64,000 nt of DNA from Caldimonas brevitalea (GTDB lineage Bacteria; Pseudomonadota; Gammaproteobacteria; Burkholderiales; Burkholderiaceae_C), in NCBI RefSeq assembly GCF_001017435.1, contig NZ_CP011371.1, positions 4,464,001-4,528,000 of the forward strand. The letters are read 5' to 3'. The number at the start of each line of letters is the position of its first letter. Position 1 is the first letter of the stretch. Both the position numbers and the translations under genes were made by a program. Positions 1-9,925 of the stretch are shown one piece after another. The notes beneath the pieces were generated by a model. It was not told the DNA's origin. It did not search any database and worked only from the letters and a program-made list of their open reading frames with translations.

Positions 1-695
1 GGCGAAATCGGCGCTGCCTGACGCATCGAGCCGTCGCCAAAAAACTCGCGCGCGCCGGCCAACGGCAGCGGCACCGCGGGAAACACGAAGGGAATGGCCG
101 ACGAGGCGAGCAGATGCTCACGCGTGATACGGTCGCGGACCGCGAGGCGCTGGGAACGGGTCCACGGCAGGATGTCGTCGCTGCTCTGGTAGAAGGTGAC
201 GTGTTGCCCGGACGAGTAGCTGGAGGCCGTGACGGCAAGGGCCTGCAAGTGGCCCTCGTCCATCAGACCATCGAGCCGCTCGAACGGGATCATCTCGTCG
301 AGCAGTGTCGCCAGCGGCGTGTTGTCGAGCAAGGAACGCGGCCGCGCCCGCCGCCACCGGGCGATCACCCACCCGAGCGACAGCATCGACAACCAGCGCG
401 CCCCGCTGCGCATCACGCCCACCGAGTCGGCCCGGTAGACCTGTTCGGCACGGAAGTTCGACCACACCTCTCGCAGGTTGTGCACCGCGCCGAGGAAGTT
501 GTCGGCCTTGCATGCCAGCGCGGAGCCGATGATGGCGCCCGCCGAGGTGCCGGCGATGATCGGGAAAGGATTGCCGCGGTCGTGGGCACCGCAGTCGCGG
601 CAGATGTCGGCAATGGCTTCGAGCACGCCGACCTGATACGCCGCACGGGCACCGCCGCCCATCAGCACCAGTCCCGTGTTGGTGTGGTTGTGCAT
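1..695 (-). CDS. Patatin-like phospholipase (partial, C-terminus outside window)
   Basis: Predicted serine lipid acyl hydrolase of the bacterial patatin family, which cleaves phospholipid or other acyl esters with a Ser-Asp dyad. The N-terminus begins MHNHTNTGLVLMGGGGARAAY, which carries the glycine-rich oxyanion-hole motif, and the nucleophile elbow GTSAG follows at about residue 51. The frame stays open to the left edge of the window, so about 230 residues are visible; the catalytic Asp motif (FFGDGSMRQ, read as DG) is just inside the edge. The ATG at 695 is the first in frame and precedes the glycine loop by only eight or so residues. No signal peptide is seen, so a cytoplasmic or membrane-associated enzyme is likely. 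Substrate unknown. Confidence 0.88.
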   Translation of the reverse strand, partial: MHNHTNTGLVLMGGGARAAYQVGVLEAIADICRDCGAHDRGNPFPIIAGTSAGAIIGSALACKADNFLGAVHNLREVWSNFRAEQVYRADSVGVMRSGARWLSMLSLGWVIARWRRARPRSLLDNTPLATLLDEMIPFERLDGLMDEGHLQALAVTASSYSSGQHVTFYQSSDDILPWTRSQRLAVRDRITREHLLASSAIPFVFPAVPLPLAGAREFFGDGSMRQAAPIS

Positions 696-741
696 GGCCG
701 GCCTTCAGCAGCAACAGAGGTGGAGCGTCGCGCTACGCCCT

Positions 742-1221
742 TCAGTCGTGCTTGTGATGTCCGTGTTTGTGATGACCGTGTTTGTGGCCGTGATGGCCGT
801 GGTCATGCCCGCCGCGTCCGTGATCATCACCGCCGCGGCCATGACCGCGGTCGTGGTCGCGATCATGATCCCGATCGCGGTGGTGATGATGGTGGTGCCC
901 ACCGTGGTGCTGGCGGTAGCGATCGTAGTCTTTCACGAAGTAGACCGGCGTGCCGCACGCGTCGTACTTCCTGCAGTGCTTGCCCCAGTTCTTGGCATGC
1001 CCGGGGGGCACGTGCATGTAGATCGGCTGTGGCGCCACCCGGGGGCGCTGGATGATCACCGGCTGCGCGTAGATCACCGGCGGCGGCGGCGCATGGCCGA
1101 TGTCGATGCGGCCGTACAGGCCCGGCTGGCTGACGCTCACCGACACACCGACATCCGTCGCTCCAGCCACGCCGGCGGCACCGGCCAGGAAGAGAACGAC
1201 GAGGGCTGATCTTGCTTTCAT
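742..1221 (-). CDS. Histidine-rich exported protein, possible metal binder
   Basis: Small protein of 159 residues that I cannot assign to a named family. It starts with a typical signal peptide (MKARSALVVLFLAGAAGVAGA), followed by a Pro-rich central part and a C-terminal tail of about 55 residues with 24 histidines mixed with Asp, Arg, Gly and Lys in HGH, HKH and DHD patterns. Such tails bind divalent metals in other proteins, so periplasmic metal storage or chaperoning is an inference. An upstream in-frame ATG at 1326 exists, but the ATG at 1221 has a good GGGAG ribosome site and gives the signal peptide directly. No metal transporter gene is adjacent. The tail could also be disordered without a metal role. 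Confidence 0.75.
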   Translation of the reverse strand: MKARSALVVLFLAGAAGVAGATDVGVSVSVSQPGLYGRIDIGHAPPPPVIYAQPVIIQRPRVAPQPIYMHVPPGHAKNWGKHCRKYDACGTPVYFVKDYDRYRQHHGGHHHHHHRDRDHDRDHDRGHGRGGDDHGRGGHDHGHHGHKHGHHKHGHHKHD

Positions 1222-1370
1222 AAAGGCTCCCGGGAAGGGCACCGGTCTGTGACGGCGGCCCTGCATGACTCTGGAAGCCCAGATCTTAGTGCCCCGGCGC
1301 GCTCGGAAAGGGAACAGTTTCCACAATCGGACACCTCACCCTGCCAAGCGGCGCGAGAAGCACGAATCCG

Positions 1371-4300
1371 TCACAACCGCGGCGCCGGTTCCTCGTACAC
1401 CACGCTCGCCACCCCGGCCTGGGCATCCTGGCGCCACCGCAGCAGCGCTTCGTCAGTGGGGTAGAAACGCGCGTCCTCGCCCAGGTCGAGCTCGCCGTAA
1501 GCCATCGCCCGGTGCAGCAGCAACCGCACCGTCAGGCCCTGCAGCAGTTCCCCGTGCTCGGTCGCCGTGCGCTTGGGCGGAAACTGCCGCACCAGCTCGG
1601 CCACCGGCGGTGTCGTGCCGTTGACCGCGACACGGAGGTATTTGCCGAAACGGCAGCGTGCGCTGGTCAGGTCCCAGACCTGCTGCACGTTGAGCCGCAG
1701 GCCACCCGAAAAGCGGTCGGGCTGCACCTTGCCCTGCACCACCAGCAGTTCGTCGTCGCGGAACAGCTCGCGGTTGGCGTCGAGCAGCTCTTCGTTGGCC
1801 ACCGCCTCGATCACCTCGCTCTTGTCGTCGAGCTTGAAGATCGCGACGCGACCCCGCTGGCCGTTGACCACGCGCAAGTCGCTGACGATGCCCACCAGCA
1901 GCTGCGGCTCGCGGCTGTCGATCAGGTCGGCGATCTTGCGCTTGGCGAACTGGCGCACCTCGGGCTCGTATTCGTCGAACAGATGGCCCGACAGGTAGAA
2001 GCCGATGGCGATCTTCTCGAACCCCAGCCGTTCCTTGATGCTCCACTCTGCGGCGGCGACCAATTCGGGCTCCTGCGCTGACGACGCATGCGAATCGCCG
2101 AAGTCGAACAAGCCGCCCTGGTCGGCATTGGCTGCCTGCGCGTCGGCATATTCAAACGCCAGCGGGATGCTCGCGACCAGCGCCGCGCGGTTCGGCTCCA
2201 TTGCGTCGAACGCGCCGGCCTTGATCAGCGCCTCGACCGTGCGCTTGTTGATGCGGCTGCGGTCGACGCGCGCGCAGAAGTCGAACAGGCTTTTGAACGC
2301 CCCACCCTCCTCGCGCGCCTGCACGATGGCTTCGATCGCGCTTTGGCCGGTGCCCTTGACCGCACCCAGACCGTAGCGCACCACCTTGTCGGCCACCGGC
2401 TCGAAGCGGTAGGTGCCGGTGTTGACGTTGGGCGGCTCGAAGCGGATGCCGAGCTGCACCGCGTCGTCGTAGAAGATCTTCAGCTTGTCGGTGTCGTCGA
2501 GCGCGACGCTCATGTTGGCCGCGACGAATTCGGCCAGGTAGTGCACCTTGAGCCAGGCCGTGTGATAGGCCAGCAGCGCATAAGCGGCGGCGTGCGACTT
2601 GTTGAAGCCGTAGCCGGCGAACTTCTCCATCAAGTCGAAGATCTCGTTGGCGAGGTCCGGACCGATGCCGTTCTTGGCCGCACCCTCGGCGAAGATCAGC
2701 CGGTGCTTGGCCATCTCTTCGGCCTTCTTCTTGCCCATCGCGCGGCGCAGCAAGTCGGCGCCGCCGAGCGAATAGCCGCCCAGCCGCTGGGCGACCTGCA
2801 TCACCTGCTCCTGGTAGACCATGATGCCGTAGGTCTCCTCCAGCACTTCCTTCATCAAGGGGTGCGGGTAGGCCACTTCTTCGCGGCCGTGCTTGCGGGC
2901 ACAGAAGCTGGGGATCAGGTCCATCGGGCCCGGGCGGTACAAGGCGACCAGCGCGATGATGTCCTCGAACACGCTGGGCTTGGCGTCGCGCAACATGCCC
3001 TGCATGCCGCGGCTTTCCAGCTGGAACACGGCCACCGTCTTGCCTTCGGACAACAGCTGGTACGACGCCCGGTCGTCCAGCGGGATGGTCTCGAACGCGA
3101 AATCGCGTTGGTCCGGATGGCGCTTGACGATGAATTCCTTCGCCGTCTCCAAAATGGTCAACGTCGCCAGCCCCAAGAAGTCGAACTTGACCAGGCCGAT
3201 CGATTCGACGTCGTCCTTGTCGTACTGCGACACCGCCGAGTCGCTGCCCGGCTGCATGTAGAGCGGGCAGAAGTCGGTGATCTTGCCCGGGGCGATCAGC
3301 ACGCCCCCGGCGTGCATGCCGATGTTGCGCACCATACCCTCGACCCGCTCGGCCAGCGCCAGCAGTTCGGCCACCTCTTCTTCGTTCTTCTCGCGCTCCT
3401 CGATCTCGGGCGCTTCCTTGCGCGCATAGATGATGCCGCTGTCGGGCTTGTCGCCCGGCCGCTTGAGCGTGACCGTCTTGCCCGGCGGGGCGGGGATCAG
3501 CTTGGCGATCCCGTCCACATGGCCGTAGCCCATGCCGAGCACGCGACCCACGTCGCGCAAGGCGGCCTTGGCCGCCATCGTGCCGAAGGTGGCGATCTGC
3601 GAGACCGCCTCGCGACCGTACTTCTCCTTCACGTAGTCGATCACGCGGTCGCGGTTGGCCTGGCAGAAGTCGATGTCGAAGTCGGGCATCGACACCCGTT
3701 CGGGGTTCAAAAAGCGCTCGAACAGCAGGTTGTAGCGCAGCGGGTCGAGGTCGGTGATCTTGAGCGCATAGGCCACCAGCGAGCCGGCGCCGGAGCCCCG
3801 GCCCGGCCCCACCGGGCAACCGTTGTTCTTGGCCCAGTTGATGAAGTCGGCCACGATCAGGAAGTAGCCGGGGAAGCCCATCTTCAAGATCGTGTTGATC
3901 TCGAAGTCGAGCCGCTCCACGTACCGCGGCATTTCCTGCTCACGCTTGGCGGGGTCGGGAAACAGCAGCTCCATCCGCTCCTTCAGCCCCTCGTGCGAGG
4001 CGTAGCGGAAGTACTCCTCCATCGGCAGGCGTCGGCCGTCGACCTCGGGCGTCGGGAAGTCGGGCAGCTGCGGTTTGCCGAGCACCAGCGTCAGGCTGCA
4101 GCGCTTGGCGATCTCGACGGTGTTGGCGAGCGCCGACGGAATGTCGGCGAACAAGGCCTCCATGTCGGCCTGCGGCTTGAAGTACTGCTCCCGGGTGAAG
4201 CGCTTGACGCGCCGCGGATTGGTCAGCGTTTCGCCTTCGGCGATGCACACCCGCGCTTCGTGCGCGTCGAAATCGTCAGGGGTCTGGAACTGCACCGGGT

Positions 4301-4895
4301 GGGTCGCCACCACCGGCAGCCCCAACTCGGCGGCCAACGGCACTGCGGCGCGGACATGGGCCTCGTTGCCGGGCTGCCCAAAACGTTGCAGTTCGATGTA
4401 GAAGCGTTGCGGAAACAGGCCGGCGAGACGCCGCGCCAGCGCTTCGGCGCGTTTCGGGTCACGCGCCATCAACGCCTGGCCCACGGCCCCCTGCTCGCCG
4501 CCCGACAGCGCGATCAAGCCGCCGCCCAGCGCCTCCAGCCACTCCCACCTGAGGCAGGCCTGGGCGCGGTTGACGTTCTGCGTCCAGCCCCGCGCCAGCA
4601 GCTCGCACAGGTTCAGATAGCCTTGCTTGTCCTGGATCAGCAGCAGCAATCGGCTGGGCAGCTTGTCGCCGGAGCCGGGCTCCGGCTCCAGCCAGACATC
4701 GGCGCCGATCACCGGCTTCACCCCCTTGCCGCGCGCTTCCTTGTAGAACTTGATCGCGCCGAACAGATTGTTCAGGTCGGTGATTGCCAGGGCGACTTGT
4801 TGGTCGGCGGCGGCAGCGGCCACCAGCTCGTCGATGCGCAAGGTGCCGTCCACCACCGAGAACTCGGTGTGGGTGCGTAGGTGTACGAAGGCCAT
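1371..4895 (-). CDS. dnaE: DNA polymerase III subunit alpha
   Basis: Catalytic subunit of the replicative DNA polymerase III, 1174 residues, close to the 1160 of Escherichia coli DnaE. The N-terminal PHP domain opens with [13 protein letters not shown]. The polymerase active-site acidic motif PDFDIDF lies at residues 404-410, and the [16 protein letters not shown] block precedes it. The helix-hairpin-helix region and C-terminal OB-fold follow. The ATG at 4895 faces a -10-like TAAAAT only six bases upstream, which suggests a leaderless message shared symmetrically with the divergent trhO. Housekeeping enzyme; identification is secure. Confidence 0.98.
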   Translation of the reverse strand: MAFVHLRTHTEFSVVDGTLRIDELVAAAAADQQVALAITDLNNLFGAIKFYKEARGKGVKPVIGADVWLEPEPGSGDKLPSRLLLLIQDKQGYLNLCELLARGWTQNVNRAQACLRWEWLEALGGGLIALSGGEQGAVGQALMARDPKRAEALARRLAGLFPQRFYIELQRFGQPGNEAHVRAAVPLAAELGLPVVATHPVQFQTPDDFDAHEARVCIAEGETLTNPRRVKRFTREQYFKPQADMEALFADIPSALANTVEIAKRCSLTLVLGKPQLPDFPTPEVDGRRLPMEEYFRYASHEGLKERMELLFPDPAKREQEMPRYVERLDFEINTILKMGFPGYFLIVADFINWAKNNGCPVGPGRGSGAGSLVAYALKITDLDPLRYNLLFERFLNPERVSMPDFDIDFCQANRDRVIDYVKEKYGREAVSQIATFGTMAAKAALRDVGRVLGMGYGHVDGIAKLIPAPPGKTVTLKRPGDKPDSGIIYARKEAPEIEEREKNEEEVAELLALAERVEGMVRNIGMHAGGVLIAPGKITDFCPLYMQPGSDSAVSQYDKDDVESIGLVKFDFLGLATLTILETAKEFIVKRHPDQRDFAFETIPLDDRASYQLLSEGKTVAVFQLESRGMQGMLRDAKPSVFEDIIALVALYRPGPMDLIPSFCARKHGREEVAYPHPLMKEVLEETYGIMVYQEQVMQVAQRLGGYSLGGADLLRRAMGKKKAEEMAKHRLIFAEGAAKNGIGPDLANEIFDLMEKFAGYGFNKSHAAAYALLAYHTAWLKVHYLAEFVAANMSVALDDTDKLKIFYDDAVQLGIRFEPPNVNTGTYRFEPVADKVVRYGLGAVKGTGQSAIEAIVQAREEGGAFKSLFDFCARVDRSRINKRTVEALIKAGAFDAMEPNRAALVASIPLAFEYADAQAANADQGGLFDFGDSHASSAQEPELVAAAEWSIKERLGFEKIAIGFYLSGHLFDEYEPEVRQFAKRKIADLIDSREPQLLVGIVSDLRVVNGQRGRVAIFKLDDKSEVIEAVANEELLDANRELFRDDELLVVQGKVQPDRFSGGLRLNVQQVWDLTSARCRFGKYLRVAVNGTTPPVAELVRQFPPKRTATEHGELLQGLTVRLLLHRAMAYGELDLGEDARFYPTDEALLRWRQDAQAGVASVVYEEPAPRL

Positions 4896-4900
4896 GCCGG

Positions 4901-4928
4901 GATTTTAGGAGGCGACCTCCCTAAAATC
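4901..4928. promoter_or_regulatory. Divergent dnaE/trhO promoter dyad with two -10 elements
   Basis: The gap between the two divergent start codons is only 39 bases and is almost wholly occupied by an inverted repeat: left arm GATTTTAGGAGG (4901-4912) and right arm CCTCCCTAAAATC (4916-4928). Each arm contains TAAAAT, a good -10 hexamer, at 4902-4907 on the minus strand and 4922-4927 on the plus strand. Each -10 ends six (dnaE) or seven (trhO) bases before its start codon, so transcription would begin at or next to the first codon. No convincing -35 is visible. The same dyad could also be a repressor site. Confidence 0.6.
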
Positions 4929-4934
4929 GCCGGC

Positions 4935-5681
4935 GTGACTGACGTTCTGAACATTTCCGCCTATAAGTTCGTGACCCTGCCGGATGCTGCGGCGTTGCGC
5001 GAGAGCATCCACTCACGCGCGGCAGCGTTGGGCTTGAAGGGCACCGTGCTGCTGGCCGAAGAAGGCCTCAACCTGTTCCTTGCCGGCCCCGTCGACGGTG
5101 TGCGCGACTTCGTCTCGTGGTTGCGCGAGGACACACGTTTTGCCGACCTGGCACCCAAGGAGAGCTGGTCGGCCGAGGTGCCCTTTCGCAAGCTGCTGGT
5201 CAAGGTCAAGCGCGAGATCATCCGCATGAACCACCCGACCATCCGGCCGCAGGCCGGCCGCGCGCCGGCGGTCGACCCGCGCACGCTGGCCCGCTGGCTC
5301 GACCAGGGGCACGACGACGAGGGCCGGCCGGTGGTGACGCTCGACACCCGCAACGCGTTCGAGGTCGACTACGGCAGCTTCGACGGTGCGATCGATTGGC
5401 GCCTCGGCAAGTTCAGCGAGTTCCCCGAGGCCGTGCTGGCACACCGCGACGAGCTGCAGGGCAAAACGGTGGTGAGCTTTTGCACCGGCGGCATCCGCTG
5501 CGAGAAGGCCGCCATCTTCATGCAGGAAGCCGGTGTGGAACACGTCTTTCAACTCGAAGGCGGCATCCTCAAGTACTTCGAGGAGACCGGCGGCGCCCAC
5601 TACCACGGCAGCTGTTTCGTCTTCGACGAGCGCGAGGCGCTGGGCGCCGAGTTGGCGCCGCAAACACTCGTCAGGACTTGA
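4935..5681 (+). CDS. trhO: tRNA uridine(34) hydroxylase, rhodanese family
   Basis: Oxygen-dependent hydroxylase (formerly YceA/UPF0176) that makes 5-hydroxyuridine at the wobble position of tRNA, a step toward cmo5U/mo5U. The 248-residue protein has the N-terminal UPF0176 domain and a rhodanese domain whose cysteine, in [12 protein letters not shown], is residue 183. I chose the GTG at 4935 ([13 protein letters not shown]) rather than the in-frame ATG at 4881, because the latter lies inside the dnaE start region and the GTG is placed seven bases after a TAAAAT element. The 3' end overlaps the convergent DUF599 gene by about 11 bases. Confidence 0.93.
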   Translation: MTDVLNISAYKFVTLPDAAALRESIHSRAAALGLKGTVLLAEEGLNLFLAGPVDGVRDFVSWLREDTRFADLAPKESWSAEVPFRKLLVKVKREIIRMNHPTIRPQAGRAPAVDPRTLARWLDQGHDDEGRPVVTLDTRNAFEVDYGSFDGAIDWRLGKFSEFPEAVLAHRDELQGKTVVSFCTGGIRCEKAAIFMQEAGVEHVFQLEGGILKYFEETGGAHYHGSCFVFDEREALGAELAPQTLVRT

Positions 5682-6381
5682 GCACGGCCAGCACCTCGGA
5701 CTGGAACTCGCGCTGGAACAGCACGTAGACCACGCCGGCGCTGCCGACGGCGAACACCAGCGGTGAAAAGAACCAGCCGATCACCGCGAACGACATGTAA
5801 TAGGCCCGCAGGCCGTCGTTGAAACTCTCGGCCGCCAGGCCCAGGACACGCCCTGCCCGGTCGGCGAACTCCTCGCGCGACGCCTCGCCCCGCTCGAACA
5901 CGCGGAAGTCGGGCGCGGCCGCCACCATCAGCGCGCCGAAGGTGTATTGCCGCAGCGACCAGGTGAAGCGGAAAAAGGCGTAGACGAACACGCCGGTGAG
6001 CACCAGCAGCTTGAAATCGAACACCGCCGCCGACGTCCGCGCTGCGAAGGGGATCTCCTGCACCAGCGCGTTGGCCCGCTCTGAGGTGCCCAACAGTGCC
6101 AGCAGACCGCCGATGATCAGGATGGTGGTCGAGGCAAAGAACGACGGGCTGGTGGACAGGTTTTGCAGCACCACACCATCGACCACCCGCACGTCGCGCC
6201 AGGTCGTCTGCACCATCCACAAGTGCCGATAGTGGTTGGTGGTCGCCAGCAGCGACATCGACGACACGCTGCGCCGTCGCGCGAACACGGCGTAGCCGAT
6301 CCAGGCGACGAAAAACCCGGCCAGCGCGAGCCAGTCGGGCCACGGCAACAGGGTGAGGATCTTGAGTGGGGTGACAGCCAT
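5671..6381 (-). CDS. DUF599 family membrane protein
   Basis: Integral membrane protein of 236 residues in the DUF599 family, whose function is not known. Hydrophobic segments are visible at the N-terminus ([16 protein letters not shown]), around residue 100 ([16 protein letters not shown]), in the middle ([25 protein letters not shown]) and near the C-terminus ([23 protein letters not shown]). The ATG at 6381 is preferred over an ATG at 6423 that falls inside a long inverted repeat. It lies downstream of the pirin gene on the same strand, but the large inverted repeat between them argues for separate transcription. Confidence 0.85.
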   Translation of the reverse strand: MAVTPLKILTLLPWPDWLALAGFFVAWIGYAVFARRRSVSSMSLLATTNHYRHLWMVQTTWRDVRVVDGVVLQNLSTSPSFFASTTILIIGGLLALLGTSERANALVQEIPFAARTSAAVFDFKLLVLTGVFVYAFFRFTWSLRQYTFGALMVAAAPDFRVFERGEASREEFADRAGRVLGLAAESFNDGLRAYYMSFAVIGWFFSPLVFAVGSAGVVYVLFQREFQSEVLAVLKS

Positions 6382-6398
6382 GACCTGGCACTGTATCA

Positions 6399-6438
6399 AG
6401 GCCGTCGCCCCCTGCGCGCTCACAGGGGGCGACGGCCT
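6399..6438. terminator. Perfect 16-bp inverted repeat between pirin and DUF599 genes
   Basis: Arms at 6399-6414 and 6423-6438 are perfectly complementary (core GGCCGTCGCCCCCTG) around an 8-base loop CGCGCTCA. The outermost pair touches the stop codon of the pirin gene. Its position directly behind a stop codon suggests a transcription terminator for the pirin gene, although no clear run of T follows on the minus strand (CTTGATA). It could also act as an mRNA 3' stabiliser. Confidence 0.6.
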
Positions 6439-7139
6439 CAGGCGGCCAGCTCGAACACCAGCACCTCCGCCTGCTGCCCCTGCGCCAGGCTCAGCACGCT
6501 CTCGCCCTGCAGCTTGGCGGCGTCGCCGGCGTCCAGCGGCGTGCCGTTGACGCTGATCGAGCCGCGTGCGACGTGCACATACGCCAGCCGCGCCGGGTCG
6601 AGCGCAAGCCGGGCCTGCTCGGCGCCGTCGAACAGCCCCACGTACATGCGCGCGTCGGCGTGGATCTTGACCGAGCCGTCGGCCGCGTCGGGCGACGCCA
6701 CCAGGCGCAACCGGCCGCGCTTTTCTGCTTCCGAAAAGTTCTTCTGCTCGTAACCCGGTTCGATGCCGAGCACGTTGGGCTGGATCCAGATCTGCAGGAA
6801 ATGGGTGGTGGCCTGCGGCGCATGGTTGTATTCGCTGTGCAGGATGCCCCGCCCGGCGCTCATGCGCTGCACCTCACCGGGCTTGATCGCAGCGCCCGTG
6901 CCCAGCGAGTCCTTGTGCGCCAGCTCGCCTTCCAGCACATATGAAATGATCTCCATGTCGCGATGCCCGTGGGTGCCGAAGCCGGTGCCCGGCGCGATGC
7001 GGTCTTCGTTGATCACCCGCAGCGGCCCGAAGCCCATGTGCGCCGGGTCGTGGTAGTCGGCGAACGAAAAGCTGTGGAAGCTCTTGAGCCAGCCATGGTC
7101 GGCATGGCCGCGTTGGTTGGATTTGCGCAAGGAGATCAT
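6438..7139 (-). CDS. Pirin family protein (bicupin, YhaK/YhhW type)
   Basis: Pirin-like bicupin of 233 residues; some members have quercetin 2,3-dioxygenase activity and bind an iron in the N-terminal cupin. The metal ligands are visible as HGHRDMEI and, further on, HSEYNH. The start MISLRKSNQRGHADHGWLKS matches the usual N-terminus of the family. An upstream in-frame ATG at 7226 would run through the divergent promoter region and is rejected. The gene is divergent from a LysR regulator, 98 bases apart, a common arrangement in which the regulator controls the pirin gene. Confidence 0.92.
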   Translation of the reverse strand: MISLRKSNQRGHADHGWLKSFHSFSFADYHDPAHMGFGPLRVINEDRIAPGTGFGTHGHRDMEIISYVLEGELAHKDSLGTGAAIKPGEVQRMSAGRGILHSEYNHAPQATTHFLQIWIQPNVLGIEPGYEQKNFSEAEKRGRLRLVASPDAADGSVKIHADARMYVGLFDGAEQARLALDPARLAYVHVARGSISVNGTPLDAGDAAKLQGESVLSLAQGQQAEVLVFELAA

Positions 7140-7237
7140 TCGCGTGTGCCTCTTCGTGGTGGGAGACTTGAATCTACGGCCTGGTGGCGCCCCTACCGAT
7201 GGGGCTCGCTTGATGGCATCATTCAATTCCCTTGAAC

Positions 7238-8230
7238 ATGCCTGAGCGCCGCAACGTCCTCACCCCCGAAGCGCTGGCGATGGTCGACGTCATCGCCCGC
7301 ACCGGCAGCTTTGCGGCCGCGGCGCGCGAGCTGGGCAAGGTGCCGTCCGCGCTGACCTACAGCGTGCGCCAGCTCGAGGAAGCCCTCGACGTGCTGCTGT
7401 TCGACAGGCGTTCGCGCCAGGCCCGCTTGACCGCCGCCGGCGAAGAGCTGCTGCAAGAAGGCCGACGCCTGCTGCAGGAAATGGACGCGGTCGCCAACCG
7501 GGTGCGGCGCGTCGCATCGGGCTGGGAGACGCAGCTGTGCATCGCAGTGGACGCGATCTTGTCCAACCTGACCGTGTTCGAGCTGTGCGAGGCCTTCTAC
7601 GCCCTCAATCCGCCCCACGGGCCCGGCACCCGGTTGCGGCTGCGCTCGGAAGTGCTGGCTGGCACCTGGGAGGCGCTGGTCAGTGGCGTCGCCGACCTCG
7701 CCATCGGGGTGTCGCCGGTGCAGACGCTGCCGCCCGGCATCTCGATGCAGCCGCTCGGCGAACTCGACATGGTGTTCGTTGTGGCGCCGCACCATCCGCT
7801 AGCAGGCGCCGGCGAGCCGCTCAGCGACGCCGAGCTGGTGCATCACCGCGCGGTCGCGGCCGCCGATTCGGCGCAGCGGCTGGCGCCGCTGACCGTCAAC
7901 CTGCTGCCCGGCCAGGACGTGTTCACCGTCCCGAGCGTCGGCGCCAAGCTGGAGGCCATCCTGCGCGGGCTGGGCTGCGGTTTCCTGCCCGAAAGCTTGG
8001 TGCGAGGGCATGTCGAGGTGGGGCGCCTTGTGATCAAGCCCGTCACACGGCCGCGGCTGACCGGGCGTTTGTCATATGCCTGGCGGTCGGCGCCGTCGCA
8101 TGCAGTGCCGCGCGGGCGCGCCCCGCTGGGACTGGCGCTGTCGTGGTGGCTGGAACAGCTGGAGCGCCCGGCCACGCGCACCGCGCTGCTGGAGCGCCAC
8201 ATCGGCTGGCAGCCCGGCGTGATCGGCTGA
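7238..8230 (+). CDS. LysR family transcriptional regulator
   Basis: LysR-type regulator of 330 residues. The winged helix-turn-helix is at residues 10-70 ([21 protein letters not shown] and [15 protein letters not shown]), followed by a substrate-binding effector domain of periplasmic-binding-protein type. I use the ATG at 7238 rather than the TTG six bases upstream. Its divergence from the pirin gene suggests it regulates that gene and itself from the 98-base gap, but the inducer is unknown. Only four bases separate its stop from the GTG of gluQ, so the two may be co-transcribed. Confidence 0.93.
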   Translation: MPERRNVLTPEALAMVDVIARTGSFAAAARELGKVPSALTYSVRQLEEALDVLLFDRRSRQARLTAAGEELLQEGRRLLQEMDAVANRVRRVASGWETQLCIAVDAILSNLTVFELCEAFYALNPPHGPGTRLRLRSEVLAGTWEALVSGVADLAIGVSPVQTLPPGISMQPLGELDMVFVVAPHHPLAGAGEPLSDAELVHHRAVAAADSAQRLAPLTVNLLPGQDVFTVPSVGAKLEAILRGLGCGFLPESLVRGHVEVGRLVIKPVTRPRLTGRLSYAWRSAPSHAVPRGRAPLGLALSWWLEQLERPATRTALLERHIGWQPGVIG

Positions 8231-8234
8231 GGCG

Positions 8235-9155
8235 GTGAGCGCCGGTCGCTACATCGGGCGTTTCGCCCCGTCGCCCACCGGGCCCCTGCATGCGGGCTCG
8301 CTGGTCGCCGCGCTGGCGAGCTGGCTGGACGCGCGGGCGCAAGGGGGACGCTGGCTGGTGCGCATCGAGGACGTCGACACGCCGCGCTGCGTGCCCGGTG
8401 CCGACCGGCTGATCCTGCAGCAGCTGTCGGCCTCCGGCCTGCAGCCGGACGAGACGCCGGTGTGGCAGTCGCAGCGCGGCGATCGCTACCGACAGGCACT
8501 CGACCGGCTGGTCGACGCCGGCTGGGCCTACCCCTGCGGCTGCACGCGCAAGGACATCGAATCGGCCTGGGCAGCCGCCGGACTGGTCCGCTCGCGCCAC
8601 CACGAGCTGGTCTACCCCGGCACTTGCCGCAGCGGGCTGCAGGGCAAGCCGGCCCGGTCGATGCGGCTGCTGTGCGCGGCCCGAGCTTCAGGTGGAGGTT
8701 ATGCCGACCTGCAGATCGACTGGCACGACCGGCGGCTCGGCGCGCAGCGGCAGAACCTCACGCAGGAGGTCGGCGACATCGTGCTGCGGCGCGCCGACGG
8801 GCTGTGGGCCTACCAGCTGGCGGTGGTGGTGGACGACGCCGAGCAAGGCGTGACCGATGTGGTGCGAGGAGCCGACCTGGCCGACAACACGCCGCGCCAG
8901 ATCCACCTGCAGCGGGTGCTGGGCCTGCCCACCCCGCGTTACCTGCACACCCCGCTGGTGTTGGGTGCCAACGGCGAGAAGCTGTCGAAACAGAACGGCG
9001 CCACGGCCTTCGACATGACGCACCCTCTGCAGGCGTTGCAGCAGGCCGGCGCGGCACTGGATCTGCAACTGCCGCCGTCCACCCCCGCGACCACCGCCGA
9101 GTGGCTGGCCCAGGCCGTGGCGCACTGGCGCCGACGTTATCCGGTGGTGTGGTGA
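8235..9155 (+). CDS. gluQ: Glutamyl-Q tRNA(Asp) synthetase
   Basis: Paralogue of the catalytic half of glutamyl-tRNA synthetase that attaches glutamate to queuosine at position 34 of tRNA(Asp). The HIGH-like motif is in [16 protein letters not shown] (about residues 8-22), the zinc ligands are in [10 protein letters not shown] and a later TCRS, and the KMSKS-like motif is EKLSKQNGA. At 306 residues it lacks the anticodon-binding domain, as the family does. Translation starts at a GTG four bases after the LysR stop. Its end is convergent with orn. Confidence 0.95.
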   Translation: MSAGRYIGRFAPSPTGPLHAGSLVAALASWLDARAQGGRWLVRIEDVDTPRCVPGADRLILQQLSASGLQPDETPVWQSQRGDRYRQALDRLVDAGWAYPCGCTRKDIESAWAAAGLVRSRHHELVYPGTCRSGLQGKPARSMRLLCAARASGGGYADLQIDWHDRRLGAQRQNLTQEVGDIVLRRADGLWAYQLAVVVDDAEQGVTDVVRGADLADNTPRQIHLQRVLGLPTPRYLHTPLVLGANGEKLSKQNGATAFDMTHPLQALQQAGAALDLQLPPSTPATTAEWLAQAVAHWRRRYPVVW

Positions 9156-9189
9156 ACCACCGGGCGGGGCCGCAGCCCGTCAGGGCTGC
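9141..9189. terminator. Two adjacent hairpins at the gluQ/orn convergence
   Basis: The first hairpin has perfect 8-bp arms CCGGTGGT (9141-9148) and ACCACCGG (9156-9163), with the gluQ stop codon in its loop. The second has 7-bp arms GCAGCCC (9172-9178) and GGGCTGC (9183-9189) around GTCA, overlapping the orn stop codon. They could end transcription from both sides, but neither is followed by a T run, so Rho-dependent termination or mRNA end protection is as likely. Confidence 0.45.
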
Positions 9190-9752
9190 AGCAGGTGCTG
9201 CCGGTAATACAGCAGCTCGTCGATCGACTCGTGGATGTCGGCCAGCGCGGTGTGCTTCTGCGCCTTCTTGAAGCCGCTCATCACCTCGGGCTTCCAGCGA
9301 CGGGCCAGTTCCTTCAGCGTGCTCACGTCCAGGTTGCGGTAGTGGAAGAAGGCTTCCAGCTTGGGCATGTCCTTGGCCAGGAAGCGCCGGTCCTGGCAGA
9401 TCGAGTTGCCGCACATCGGCGAGGTGTTCTTGCTCACGTACCGCTTCAGGAACTCGATCACCTGCTGCTCGGCCTCGGCCTCGTCCACGGTCGACGCCTT
9501 GACCCGGTCGATCAGGCCCGAGCGCCCGTGCGTGCCCTTGTTCCAGTTGTCCATCTTGTCGAGCGTTTCGTCGCTCTGGTGGATTGCGAACACCGGCCCT
9601 TCGACACGCACCGTGAGCTGGGGATCTGTGACCACCACCGCAATTTCGATGATGCGGTCGCGGTCGGGGTACAGGCCCGTCATTTCGAGGTCGATCCAGA
9701 CCAGGTTCTGGTCGTTGAACGGCAGTGCGGGGGCGGCGGGGGCGTCGGTCAT
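9180..9752 (-). CDS. orn: Oligoribonuclease
   Basis: DEDDh 3'-5' exoribonuclease that degrades two- to five-nucleotide RNAs and nanoRNA; it is also the usual final step of c-di-GMP breakdown through pGpG. The 190-residue length fits the family. The first motif is WIDLEMTGL near residue 20, the second lies around [15 protein letters not shown], and the third is [14 protein letters not shown] near the C-terminus. It is convergent with gluQ and single in its orientation. Confidence 0.96.
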   Translation of the reverse strand: MTDAPAAPALPFNDQNLVWIDLEMTGLYPDRDRIIEIAVVVTDPQLTVRVEGPVFAIHQSDETLDKMDNWNKGTHGRSGLIDRVKASTVDEAEAEQQVIEFLKRYVSKNTSPMCGNSICQDRRFLAKDMPKLEAFFHYRNLDVSTLKELARRWKPEVMSGFKKAQKHTALADIHESIDELLYYRQHLLQP

Positions 9753-9925
9753 GAATTCTCCTGCGGCAGCCGTCGGGCAGTCGCGCGATGGCGGTCAAAC
9801 CTCGATTCTCGGCGATCCCGCGGGCCGGTGCTGCCGCCTCGCGCTGGGGCCCTCGACAGTGCCGTCGACGCGGTTTAGCGCAGCCACCGGGAGCCAAGGG
9901 CGCCGCCCGCCTACACTTGCGCCTT

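Noticed and set aside
750..940. Repetitive-looking stretch that might be a CRISPR or DNA repeat array
   Set aside because: It is the codon repetition for the His/Asp/Arg tail of the exported protein; no regular repeat-spacer pattern.
2088..4880. Very long open frame of 930 codons on the plus strand
   Set aside because: It lies wholly antisense to dnaE, is Leu/His/Arg/Gly-rich and has no family resemblance; long antisense frames are normal in high-GC DNA.
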